Source: Muribaculaceae bacterium
Lineage (GTDB): Bacteria > Bacteroidota > Bacteroidia > Bacteroidales > Muribaculaceae
DNA: 21,457 nt
Assembly (NCBI GenBank): GCA_016287065.1
Contig: JAEEVB010000006.1
Coordinates: forward strand, 1-21,457
Direction: 5' to 3'
Of the stretch, positions 7,967-15,013 are shown piece by piece (the stretch's first letter is position 1; each line of letters opens with the position of its first letter). The position numbers and the translations under genes are program-made. Below the pieces are notes generated by a model. The model saw only the letters and a list, made by a program, of their open reading frames with translations, was not told the origin of the DNA and did no database searches.

Positions 7967-8956
7967 TTAATCAATGTAGGTAATGGCCTCGTCGAGCAGC
8001 CCCTTGACAAATTCGTCAACGGTGAGTTTCTGTAACTGCCTGAGCTGCTTGATGCACAGTTTCTCCTCGTTCTCAGTGAGTTCGGCATCGTCGGCATGCT
8101 TGCAGAGTTTGAGCAACTCGGTAGCATACATGGCGCATTTCTTGGGTGAACTCTTGGCCTTCTCTCTAAATGAGTTGCAAAGCATCCCAAAGTCGGTGAG
8201 CCAGTTATCGTTGTCGTCATAGTCATGCTTGCTGCCGCTCGAACTGAAACTGAAACTGTAACTGCCGTTCAAGCCTTTGCCCAATGCCTTGAGCTGCTTG
8301 AGGTCTTTCGACATGTTGATGAGGCTGTCGATGTGCAGCGAGTAATCGCCCAAGTCGCTCAAGTCGCCAAGGCCACTCAGGCCATCGCTGCTCAAGGTGA
8401 ACACCCTTCCCTGCCGCTTAGCGGGTTGCGCTTCTCCTGGTTTCATGCCATAGATGCAGTAGACCTTGCCCACATAGTAGTTGTCTTGCTCCTGCTTCCA
8501 CTCCACGGCATAGCTGGTGCGGTAGTCTTCCAGTTTCGGGTCCTTGAAGCAGTATACCTTGAAGTTCATCGTGTTGTCGGCTCCAATCAGTTCATAGTCG
8601 TGCTCGCCCGGGCCATAGGCAATGGCGTAGGTCACACCCTGGCTCCCGGCCTGCCCCGATGCGTTGTGATAGGCCTCGTTGCGGTCCTCGTCCATGGCGT
8701 TGATGATGTTGCGAATGAACTGGAACTCGTGGCTGTCGAGGTGGAACTCGACTACCGAGCATGCTCCAGTCTTGCTCCCGGTCGCCTTGTCGCGGTAGTT
8801 CACATTCTTGCTCATGGTTATCATGTTGTGTCCGGTGGCAATGGCGTTTGAAAACTCGGCAAATGCCTCGATGACATGCTCTTGTGCACGGGCTCCTGCT
8901 CCCAAGGCCATCATGATGCCGATAACCGCTGTTGTTTTAAAAATGGAGTGTTTCAT
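7967..8956 (-). CDS. Secreted protein of unknown function, third gene of the ECF sigma cassette
   Basis: I do not recognise the family with confidence. The 329-residue product has a clear Sec signal peptide (1-25, hydrophobic TTAVIGIMMALGAGA, cleavage likely after ARAQ), so it is exported. Residues 27-170 look like a compact alpha/beta domain (EFHLDSHEFQFIRNIINAM, YRTSYAVEWKQEQDNYYVGKVYCIYG) somewhat reminiscent of the DUF4252-like proteins that follow sigma/anti-sigma pairs in Bacteroidales. Residues 186-250 are Ser/Gly/Asp-rich and low in complexity, and 250-329 is a predicted helical tail with C260, C274, C285 and C301. It begins 30 nt after the anti-sigma-like gene and is likely cotranscribed. 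It could be the sensed or effector component of the sigma circuit; this is an inference from position only. Confidence 0.8.
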   Translation of the reverse strand: MKHSIFKTTAVIGIMMALGAGARAQEHVIEAFAEFSNAIATGHNMITMSKNVNYRDKATGSKTGACSVVEFHLDSHEFQFIRNIINAMDEDRNEAYHNASGQAGSQGVTYAIAYGPGEHDYELIGADNTMNFKVYCFKDPKLEDYRTSYAVEWKQEQDNYYVGKVYCIYGMKPGEAQPAKRQGRVFTLSSDGLSGLGDLSDLGDYSLHIDSLINMSKDLKQLKALGKGLNGSYSFSFSSSGSKHDYDDNDNWLTDFGMLCNSFREKAKSSPKKCAMYATELLKLCKHADDAELTENEEKLCIKQLRQLQKLTVDEFVKGLLDEAITYID

Positions 8957-8986
8957 ATCAGTTTGTGTTTAGTTATTTCTTGATGA

Positions 8987-9685
8987 TTATTTGAATACCA
9001 CCATAGTGGCTTGTGGCTGGTTGTTGTAATAGTTCATCGCGTCGCGGGTCGATGCTAAGCGTGCGCGTGTTTCCATTTGCTCCCGTCGCATCTGCTCCCG
9101 TTCCTGTTCCATGATGATGCGGTCGGCCAGCAATTCTTGCTGGGCAAGTTCCATTTCACCTTGCCTACGCGTGATTTCAATGCTGTCTTGCTTGTGTTGT
9201 GCATCGTCGTGCGATGGGGTTTTAGGCTTGGCGAGTTGCCCTTTGTTTACTTGCTTGGTGGCCTTGTGCTCAGCTACGAGTTCCTTGACTGGTTCCGCAT
9301 GGGGTAGGATCATCCTCGTAGTGTCAGTGTTCTCTGATGGGTTGCTTTTAGGAGTGTTGCTGGCATATTGCGGTGCCTTCTGGACCGAGGGCTGACCGTC
9401 GAGGATGTAGAAGACCGTGATTGCCCCGACAAGCAGGACCGCTGCTGCCGCTGCTGCGCGCCACCACCAGTGGCGTTTTGCTATCGGCACCTTGACGCTG
9501 ACGGCTGGCTCCTCAATGGGCATGCCGGCATCGAAGTAGGCAAACATGTCCTGCAGCGGCTTCCATTCGTCGCTCACCTCGTGCGTGGCGAAGTATTGGG
9601 CAAGTTCCTGCTCTTCGGCAAGTGTGCTTTGCCCTTCCATAAAGCGCTCGATGAGCTGGCTGATGTGTGCATGAGTTGTTTCCAT
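8987..9685 (-). CDS. Anti-sigma-factor-like single-pass membrane protein with periplasmic coiled coil
   Basis: I chose the ATG at 9685 (232 residues), 7 nt after the sigma stop codon. A longer frame begins with TTG at 9718 and would overlap the sigma gene. Residues 5-58 form a short cytoplasmic domain (LIERFMEGQSTLAEEQELAQYF, then SDEWKPLQDMFAYF) of the kind seen in Bacteroidales anti-sigma proteins. It has no cysteine, so no zinc-binding anti-sigma site. A single transmembrane helix follows HWWWR at about 75-95. The periplasmic part is Pro/Lys/Ser-rich to 165, then a Gln/Glu/Arg heptad-like helix (165-212) probably forms a coiled coil, ending in NNQPQATMVVFK. It probably sequesters the sigma factor encoded just upstream and releases it on an envelope signal. 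There is no FecR-type domain. Confidence 0.75.
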   Translation of the reverse strand: METTHAHISQLIERFMEGQSTLAEEQELAQYFATHEVSDEWKPLQDMFAYFDAGMPIEEPAVSVKVPIAKRHWWWRAAAAAAVLLVGAITVFYILDGQPSVQKAPQYASNTPKSNPSENTDTTRMILPHAEPVKELVAEHKATKQVNKGQLAKPKTPSHDDAQHKQDSIEITRRQGEMELAQQELLADRIIMEQEREQMRREQMETRARLASTRDAMNYYNNQPQATMVVFK

Positions 9686-9692
9686 CCTTTTC

Positions 9693-10184
9693 TCACATTC
9701 TTTTCTTGTATTCTTCAAATAACGATTTGCGGGCTCTTGCTATGAGCGACCGGGCCGATGTCTCGGCGATGCCCAGCAAGCTGGCAATCTCTTGATAGGT
9801 TCGGTGTTCCACTTGCCGCATCATCAGCACACTGTGCTGTCGCGAGGGTAGTGTCTTTAGGCGCTTCGTCAGCCATTGGTCATTCTCGATTTCCTCGAGT
9901 TGTTCAAGCGGTGATGAGGAGTTGGGAATCCCATAGGCTTCGACATTGAGCGAAGCAAACCGTTTCCTGCGTCGGTTGTCGGTGGCAAGATGCCGTGCCA
10001 TCACTATCACAAGACTGTCGAGTGACCGGTAGCGGTCAAGGTCTTCGCGCATCATCCACAATTTGAGCATCACATCTTGCGCCAGGTCTTCGGCCTGTGA
10101 CTCATCAACCCCGAATGTCAAGGCTGTGGTGCGGGCTTTTTCTCGCAAATTGGGTGCTATGTGTTTGAATATCGCTTCAGTCAT
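9693..10184 (-). CDS. ECF-type RNA polymerase sigma-70 factor
   Basis: Region 2 covers about 10-75 (SQAEDLAQDVMLKLWMMREDL is the core-binding/-10 helix) and region 4 about 103-158, with the helix-turn-helix TYQEIASLLGIAETSARSLIARARKSL. There is no region 3, which is typical of ECF factors. I used the ATG at 10184 (163 residues), because MTEAIFKHI fits where family members begin. An ATG at 10208 would add eight residues, and a TTG at 10223 is unlikely. It is first in a minus-strand cassette with the anti-sigma-like and secreted-protein genes, and lies back to back with an outer-membrane barrel gene that is a possible target. A strong hairpin (10232-10260) sits in its leader. Confidence 0.9.
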   Translation of the reverse strand: MTEAIFKHIAPNLREKARTTALTFGVDESQAEDLAQDVMLKLWMMREDLDRYRSLDSLVIVMARHLATDNRRRKRFASLNVEAYGIPNSSSPLEQLEEIENDQWLTKRLKTLPSRQHSVLMMRQVEHRTYQEIASLLGIAETSARSLIARARKSLFEEYKKRM

Positions 10185-10231
10185 CGTCACTTTTTGCCGC
10201 CTGCCCATCACGCTGGGGTGCAATAAGGCAA

Positions 10232-10268
10232 GCGCTGTTTATCATAAAGACGAACAGCGCCGTTTTTT
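10232..10268. promoter_or_regulatory. Hairpin in the divergent region between sigma and barrel genes (terminator-like on the plus strand)
   Basis: GCGCTGTT (10232-10239) and AACAGCGC (10253-10260) form an 8-bp perfect stem with a 13-nt loop. On the plus strand it is followed by a run of six T (10263-10268), the layout of an intrinsic terminator. No plus-strand gene ends here. On the minus strand it lies 48 nt or more before the chosen sigma start, so it would fold in that leader. It may block antisense transcription, act in the leader RNA or be a DNA operator. Confidence 0.6.
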
Positions 10269-10415
10269 GTTGCCACCCTTTAACCTTTTTTATAAAAATG
10301 TGGCGGTGTTATACAAAATACCCCCTCCTTTACCTGTTCATGCGCCGAATGTTAAAATTAGATAATGATTGCCACGATTTCTGGCATTGTTCGTCTTCAA
10401 TAAAAAACGCAGAAC

Positions 10416-12626
10416 ATGAAAAAGACTTTCACAGCAACAATAGCGGCTATAATTTCGCTTGTAGGGAATGCCCAGGAACCAGTTGATACCACAACCATCG
10501 AACTAACTGATACAACAGCATGGAACCTTTTGCTCGATGGTGTAACCGTAAAAGCACAACAACAGCTCGTGAAGCAAGAGATTGACCGCACAACCTATGA
10601 TGTGCAGGCTGATGACGACTCTAAGACCCAGACAGTGATAGATATGCTCCGAAAGGTGCCAATGGTAACCGTCGATGGCGAGGACAATATTCTTGTCAAG
10701 GGCAACAAGAATTTTAAAATCTACAAGAATGGTCATCTTGACCCGAGTTTAACTAAAAATGCCAAGGATATATTGAAAGCCATGCCCGCCTCGTCGATTA
10801 AGCGAATAGAGGTAATCACCGATCCGGGTGCGCGTGAGGATGCAGAAGGTGTAAATGCCATCTTGAACATTGTGATGATGGATACCAAGCGCATGCAGGG
10901 CATCACAGGATCGGTGAGTGCATCGTACAGCACCTTGAATTATCCGTCGCTCAGCACCTACCTGGCAGCACAGTTCGGTAAATTCATCATCAGTTTTGAC
11001 TATGGTAGTAATTATATGTCGAAACGTGCCACAAGGAATGATGTAAGTGCTGAGCGCACATTTGTGAATACGGGGAATACGCAGCTGGTTAGAAGTCGTA
11101 CTGAGAATCCGGGTCATGTGCATTATGCTGATATTAACGCCAGTTACGACATTGACTCGCTCAATCTGCTGTCGGCATCGTTCGGAGGTTATTTCTACAG
11201 TGTGGATGTTCAAGGAGGTGGCACCATTTCGATGATAGGCCCTGATGGCAACTGTCTATCGCGATATGACGAACACTTCTGGATGCCCAGCTACAGTCAC
11301 CACTCCTGGAACGGTAGACTGGACTATGAACACAAGATGCGTCGCAGGGGCGAAAAGTTCACACTGTCGTATATGCTCGCTCTCACACGGCAGCACACCG
11401 AGCAAGAGACCAACTACACCAACACGCAAGACTTCGCTTATAACTATACGGGCTTTTTGGAGAATGGGCGAGAGCGTTTCACTGAGCACACTTTCCAGTT
11501 CGACTATGTGCGTCCCTTGTGGGAAGGTCATAAACTGGAAGTGGGTGCCAAATATATTGACCGTATCAACAGCAGTGTGAGTTCACAGGAATTCTATGAC
11601 GATACTCACACTACCACTAGTGATGATTTCAGCCACACCATGCGCATTGCTGCTCTTTATGCCGACTATATGTGGAGCCATGAAAACTGGAGTGCCCGTG
11701 CTGGGGTGCGCTATGAGTATAGTTACATGAAAGGTCATTATCGCGATGGCAAGAGTGCAGACTTTGGCAAGCATCTGAACGATTGGGTGCCCCAAGCCAG
11801 CTTGAAGTATCAGATTGATGAGCGTCAGTCGTTAAAGCTGGTCTATACAACCAGCATAAACCGCCCTGGTATCATTTATCTAAATCCTGCAGTCCATAGT
11901 TTTCCTGCTGCTGAACAGTTTGGCAATGCTCGTTTGGGAAGTGTGCGAAGTCAGTCGATAGGTTTGCCCTATATGTACACAGGGCAGCGTCTCACCGTTC
12001 AAATCTGGCCTCAGTATCTCAGGGTCACCAATGCTATTGGAAAGATTGTTTATGCCAAGGGCGATGTTCGCTACCAGACTTTTGGAAATGTTATACGACA
12101 GAACCGGTGGCAAATTGAAGGTTATGTCCAGTGGAAGCCGTTCGACAGCACCACACTGGTTGCAAATCTCAATTTCTCGCACAATCATTTCATTTCTTCT
12201 GAACAGGGATTGGTCCAGGACTGTAATTGCTTCTATTACTATTGCAACTTGTCACAAAAGTTACCCTGGCGACTCAAGGCAACTGCCTATACCTTTGGCA
12301 TGATAGGTCACTCAAGTGATGACATCTATACTTATGCCGGGCCATATTTCCGATATGGTTTCAGTCTGCAGCGTTCTTTCCTGAAGGATGACCGCCTCAC
12401 GGTGCGACTGAGTGCAACAGCGCCTTTTAATAAGCAGCTAAACTACACGACTTTCACCACGCAAGGCGATGTGGTAGGTAAGGCCGATTATATTAATACT
12501 CAAAACAATCGTTCGTTCCAACTAACTGTCTCGTTTCGTTTCGGTTCTCTCAAGAACAAGGTCAAGAAGACTGATACCACCATCGAGAACGATGATGTGC
12601 AAGGTGGCATCAGCCGCACCAAGTAA
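10416..12626 (+). CDS. Outer-membrane beta-barrel protein with TonB-receptor-like plug
   Basis: The 736-residue protein has a signal peptide (1-19, MKKTFTATIAAIISLVGNA). It then has a plug-like domain at about 43-155 (TVIDMLRKVPMVTVDGEDNILVKG, then IKRIEVITDPGAREDAEGVNAILNIV) and a barrel of alternating aromatic strands to about 715. The last strand SFQLTVSFRFGSLK followed by the tail TIENDDVQGG is characteristic of the OMP_b-brl_3 (PF14905) group common in Bacteroidales. The carboxypeptidase-like beta-sandwich that often precedes the plug in this group is absent. There is no SusD partner. It is divergent from the ECF sigma gene and may be regulated by it. Substrate is unknown; transport or surface assembly roles are both possible. 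Confidence 0.85.
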   Translation: MKKTFTATIAAIISLVGNAQEPVDTTTIELTDTTAWNLLLDGVTVKAQQQLVKQEIDRTTYDVQADDDSKTQTVIDMLRKVPMVTVDGEDNILVKGNKNFKIYKNGHLDPSLTKNAKDILKAMPASSIKRIEVITDPGAREDAEGVNAILNIVMMDTKRMQGITGSVSASYSTLNYPSLSTYLAAQFGKFIISFDYGSNYMSKRATRNDVSAERTFVNTGNTQLVRSRTENPGHVHYADINASYDIDSLNLLSASFGGYFYSVDVQGGGTISMIGPDGNCLSRYDEHFWMPSYSHHSWNGRLDYEHKMRRRGEKFTLSYMLALTRQHTEQETNYTNTQDFAYNYTGFLENGRERFTEHTFQFDYVRPLWEGHKLEVGAKYIDRINSSVSSQEFYDDTHTTTSDDFSHTMRIAALYADYMWSHENWSARAGVRYEYSYMKGHYRDGKSADFGKHLNDWVPQASLKYQIDERQSLKLVYTTSINRPGIIYLNPAVHSFPAAEQFGNARLGSVRSQSIGLPYMYTGQRLTVQIWPQYLRVTNAIGKIVYAKGDVRYQTFGNVIRQNRWQIEGYVQWKPFDSTTLVANLNFSHNHFISSEQGLVQDCNCFYYYCNLSQKLPWRLKATAYTFGMIGHSSDDIYTYAGPYFRYGFSLQRSFLKDDRLTVRLSATAPFNKQLNYTTFTTQGDVVGKADYINTQNNRSFQLTVSFRFGSLKNKVKKTDTTIENDDVQGGISRTK

Positions 12627-12635
12627 CTCGGTGGA

Positions 12636-13667
12636 TTAGAGGCAGGAGATGAGGTGGGCGAGTTGGGCGTCGGTGGTGGCCCAGCTGGTGCAGAAGCGTA
12701 TGACGGTGTTGTGGGCATCGAGGGTGGCAATCACATCGTAGCCCACTTGCTCGGCAAGCGTGGCGAGACGCTCGGTGGGCATCACCACAAATTGCTGGTT
12801 GGTGGGCGAGTCGAGGTAGATCTCGTAGCCTTTCTCGATGAGCACATCGCGCAGTTTGAGTGCCTGCTCCACGGCATTGCGGGCAATCTTGAAGTAGAGC
12901 CCGTCGGTGAACAGCGTCTCGAACTGGATGCCCAGCAGCCAGCCCTTGGCGAGCATGGCGCCGCGGCCCTTGATGTGTCCGCGGGTGACCTGAATGGCGG
13001 GATTGGTGACGACGACGGCTTCGCCGAAGAGGGCGCCCACCTTGGTGCCGCCAATGTAGAACACATCGGCAAGGCGTGCCACATCGGGCAGGGTCACATC
13101 GCAGGCAGGTGCTGCGAGGGCATAGCCCAGGCGTGCACCGTCGATATAGAGGTAGAGGTTGAAGCGGTCGCACAGGTCGCGCAGGCGGGTGAGTTCGGTC
13201 AGGGAGTAGAGCGTGCCCAGTTCGGTCGACATCGACACATAGATGGCGCGGGGCACCACATAGTGTTCCCAACCCACGGCATTCAATTCTTCGGTGAAGG
13301 TCTCGAGATAGGTTTCAAGGGCGTCGAGGTCAATCTTGCCCAGCACGGCCTTGGCGGGAATCACCTTGTGCCCACAGGCCTCGATGGCGCCGGCCTCGTG
13401 CACATTGATGTGGCCCGTCTGGGGCGCAATGATGCCCTCGTTGAAGCGCAGCATGCTGTCGATGACCACGGCATTGGTCTGCGTGCCGCCCACGAGGAAC
13501 CGCACCTCGGCCTTGGGGCACTGGCATGCCTCGCGAATGAGTTGCATGGCGTGTGCGCTATAGTGGTCCAGGCCGTAGCCGTCGTTCTTGTCCAGGTTTA
13601 TCTCGTTGAGGCGGCGCATAATCTCGGGATGCGCGCCTTCCATGTAGTCACATTGAAATTTTATCAT
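12636..13667 (-). CDS. ltaE: Low-specificity L-threonine aldolase (beta-eliminating lyase family)
   Basis: This PLP fold type I enzyme is predicted to cleave threonine or allo-threonine to glycine and acetaldehyde. The 343-residue length is normal. HYSAHAMQLIREA near the N-terminus, FLVGGTQTNAVVID (57-70), the cofactor-aspartate motif YIDGARL (D176) and the PLP-lysine motif YIGGTKVGALFGE (K209) are all present. FCTSWATT near the C-terminus carries a substrate-binding stretch. It supplies or consumes glycine and so links in metabolism to the glycine cleavage operon 5 kb away, though it is on the other strand. It starts 34 nt after the antitoxin gene with no visible terminator or -7 box between, so it may be transcribed from the toxin-antitoxin promoter. 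Its stop is 9 bp from the converging barrel gene's stop. The gene symbol is by family resemblance. Confidence 0.88.
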   Translation of the reverse strand: MIKFQCDYMEGAHPEIMRRLNEINLDKNDGYGLDHYSAHAMQLIREACQCPKAEVRFLVGGTQTNAVVIDSMLRFNEGIIAPQTGHINVHEAGAIEACGHKVIPAKAVLGKIDLDALETYLETFTEELNAVGWEHYVVPRAIYVSMSTELGTLYSLTELTRLRDLCDRFNLYLYIDGARLGYALAAPACDVTLPDVARLADVFYIGGTKVGALFGEAVVVTNPAIQVTRGHIKGRGAMLAKGWLLGIQFETLFTDGLYFKIARNAVEQALKLRDVLIEKGYEIYLDSPTNQQFVVMPTERLATLAEQVGYDVIATLDAHNTVIRFCTSWATTDAQLAHLISCL

Positions 13668-13701
13668 CGCTCTAACTTTTTTTGATTTGGTCGAAAATGA
13701 A

Positions 13702-14037
13702 TTATAGTGCTGCTATTTTCCTAATGCTCTTCAAGCGCGATGTTAACGATTTGTCGCGTTTGGCTGTGAGCAGATTGTAACGCGTCTGCATCGATAGCAA
13801 TGGCGTGGCTGGCAAATCAAGGGCAGCCTCAATTAGTAGTGCAAGCTCAGTGTTAATAGGGCGTTTGCCATTGAGCACCTCGTTCAATTGGCTATATGAT
13901 ACTCCCATCGTCTGAGCAAGTTTTCTTTGCGATATGCCGCGAGCATCAATCTCATCCTTGACAATTTCGCCAGGATGTGTAGCAACAGCAGGCTCAACAT
14001 TGTTAGCGATCATTTTTTCTTTCATGTCAGTAACCAT
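13702..14037 (-). CDS. higA: HigA-like antitoxin, XRE-family helix-turn-helix protein
   Basis: The 111-residue protein has the HigA hallmark HPGEIVKDEIDARGISQRKLAQTMGVSYSQLNEVLNGKRPI (21-61), a helix-turn-helix of the HTH_3 type. A helical tail (85-111) could bind the toxin. The ATG at 14037 follows the toxin stop by 8 nt; ATGs at 14025 and 14013 are alternatives. It should neutralise the upstream toxin and repress the pair by binding the palindrome at 14405-14424. Toxin-first order is the HigBA arrangement. The DNA is more AT-rich than the flanking genes, consistent with acquisition by transfer. Confidence 0.88.
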   Translation of the reverse strand: MVTDMKEKMIANNVEPAVATHPGEIVKDEIDARGISQRKLAQTMGVSYSQLNEVLNGKRPINTELALLIEAALDLPATPLLSMQTRYNLLTAKRDKSLTSRLKSIRKIAAL

Positions 14038-14045
14038 AATGGTGT

Positions 14046-14363
14046 CTATTGATAATGGTTTGATAATTCAACGATGTTGCACACTTCAGCAAATGTTTCA
14101 TTGTTTTGAATAATTTCTTTAAACTCAATGCGGTATTGATTGTTGACTCTTACCGACGATAGCCCGGATTTATCTCCGAGGAGTTTTTCATAATGTAGTC
14201 CTGTGAACTTTTTGAGTTCAGACACATTCTGTAAAGAAATCATTAAATCAATGATCTTGATATACTTGCGAACGATTTGGGGCTGATGACGATGCTTTTT
14301 ATCCTTCGTCGTCATGCTGGAATACAAATCGTACAAATATTCTTTTTCAAAAATTACAGTCAT
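14046..14363 (-). CDS. higB: HigB/RelE-like toxin
   Basis: The 105-residue protein belongs by pattern to the RelE/ParE superfamily of ribosome-dependent mRNA endonucleases. The core is ELKKFTGLHYEKLLGDKSGLSSVRVNNQYRIEFK (49-82), which parallels the HigB pattern in which a GxxxxxLKGDRxGxxSxRINxxWRI segment holds the active-site basic residues. Here K61/L62 and R72/R78 occupy similar places. The N-terminal half is more diverged (VIFEKEYLYDLYSS) and longer than minimal HigB. It is the promoter-proximal gene with a leader of about 14 nt. Base composition is AT-rich. Whether it is still active cannot be told from sequence alone. Confidence 0.8.
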   Translation of the reverse strand: MTVIFEKEYLYDLYSSMTTKDKKHRHQPQIVRKYIKIIDLMISLQNVSELKKFTGLHYEKLLGDKSGLSSVRVNNQYRIEFKEIIQNNETFAEVCNIVELSNHYQ

Positions 14364-14382
14364 AATTGCTGAGTGTTGGATG

Positions 14383-14424
14383 CAAAGTTATGAAGAAAAT
14401 CGAATGTTCACAAATTTGTGAACA
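14383..14424 (-). promoter_or_regulatory. higBA promoter and overlapping palindromic operator
   Basis: On the minus strand TTTG (14414-14411), a 20-bp spacer and TAACTTTG (14390-14383) match the Bacteroidetes TTTG-N(19-21)-TAnnTTTG promoter exactly. The -33 box lies inside a perfect 20-bp palindrome, TGTTCACAAATTTGTGAACA (14405-14424), the likely HigA operator. Binding there would block the promoter. Confidence 0.85.
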
Positions 14425-14460
14425 CTTTTTTAAAAATATTTGTTCTTATCATAACGATTA

Positions 14461-14485
14461 GCGCCATACCGGTATGGGATGGCGC
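14461..14485. repeat. Inverted repeat downstream of pspC
   Basis: GCGCCAT (14461-14467) pairs with ATGGCGC (14479-14485). A nested palindrome CCATACCGGTATGG lies at 14464-14477. It sits 74 nt past the pspC stop and upstream of the higBA promoter. There is no T run on either side, so it is not a typical intrinsic terminator. It could be a Rho-assisted end, a barrier or a protein site. Confidence 0.55.
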
Positions 14486-14559
14486 ATTCATTGCTAACTA
14501 AGTATGTTTTGAATGCGAAACTGTATTTTTACTTGAGTTTCTTGGTTTATTCACCCAAA

Positions 14560-14778
14560 TCAGTTGTGGGGGATTTGGTTGGGGTTGAGGGGCTCTTTGG
14601 GGACGATCCACCAGGCGAGCAGGTAGATGAGCAGGCCGGGGAATGCGGCGCTGCAAATGGTGAGCACAATGTAGGCCAATCGCACCAGCGAGGAGTCGAG
14701 TCCGAAGAATTCGGCTATACCACCGCACACGCCGGCGATTTTACGATCACGCATCGACAGATAGAGTTTCTTTTCCAT
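14560..14778 (-). CDS. PspC-domain small membrane protein
   Basis: The 72-residue protein matches the PspC domain (PF04024) end to end. It opens with KKLYLSMRDRKIAGVCGGIAEFFGLDSSLVRLAYI (3-37), which contains the family signature GVCGGIAEYF-like motif. A hydrophobic segment follows (36-59, YIVLTICSAAFPGLLIYLLAWWIV). The short C-terminal tail KEPLNPNQIPHN is polar. Stand-alone PspC proteins are common in Bacteroidales and are presumed to act in envelope stress at the inner membrane. Its long leader holds the 23-bp repeat array and a small hairpin (14832-14846). No clear -7 box was found, so it may also be read from the upstream S9 gene if that terminator leaks. Confidence 0.9.
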   Translation of the reverse strand: MEKKLYLSMRDRKIAGVCGGIAEFFGLDSSLVRLAYIVLTICSAAFPGLLIYLLAWWIVPKEPLNPNQIPHN

Positions 14779-14831
14779 AGTTGTAATTCAATTATATTGA
14801 GGTTGAGGGGTTGATGGGTTTAGTGTTTAGT

Positions 14832-14846
14832 CCCTGTTTACCAGGG
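14832..14846 (-). other. Small hairpin in the pspC leader
   Basis: CCCTG (14832-14836) and CAGGG (14842-14846) form a 5-bp stem with a 5-nt loop, about 54 nt before the pspC start. It is short and could be chance. Confidence 0.35.
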
Positions 14847-14915
14847 TTTAGTGCTTTATGAGTGATGAGTTCTCTTTGTGATATTACAAAACCCATGCCA
14901 AACTCTTGCCATAGT

Positions 14916-14996
14916 GCTCCTCATTCTGGTGCCATGCCGCTCGTTATTCTGGTGCCATACCGCTCCTTATTCTGGTGCTAAATCGCTCCTCTACTG
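14916..14996 (-). repeat. 23-bp tandem repeat array upstream of pspC
   Basis: Three full 23-bp units (14916-14938, 14939-14961, 14962-14984) and a partial fourth share the core ATTCTGGTGC, and nearly all other positions agree. Read on the minus strand each unit carries a GGAGC Shine-Dalgarno-like motif, and two carry ATG GCA CCA GAA followed at once by a stop (14958-14944 and 14935-14921). The last copy runs into an 18-codon frame (14912-14856) also preceded by GAGGAGC. It lacks the spacers of a CRISPR. Function is unknown. Confidence 0.8.
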
Positions 14997-15013
14997 TACT
15001 TTAGATACAACAA

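Noticed and set aside
8225..8851. 208-codon plus-strand frame opposite the secreted protein gene
   Set aside because: The minus-strand frame has a clear signal peptide and fits the operon spacing. The plus frame has neither a start context nor a domain.
9686..9718. TTG start at 9718 for the anti-sigma-like gene
   Set aside because: It would overlap the sigma gene by 26 nt. The ATG at 9685 follows the sigma stop closely and begins where the conserved domain does.
12654..13685. 343-codon plus-strand frame opposite threonine aldolase
   Set aside because: It is a codon-bias shadow. The minus-strand frame has the PLP lysine and all family motifs.
14916..14996. CRISPR array
   Set aside because: The repeats are directly adjacent with no spacers, only three to four copies, and no cas genes are nearby.
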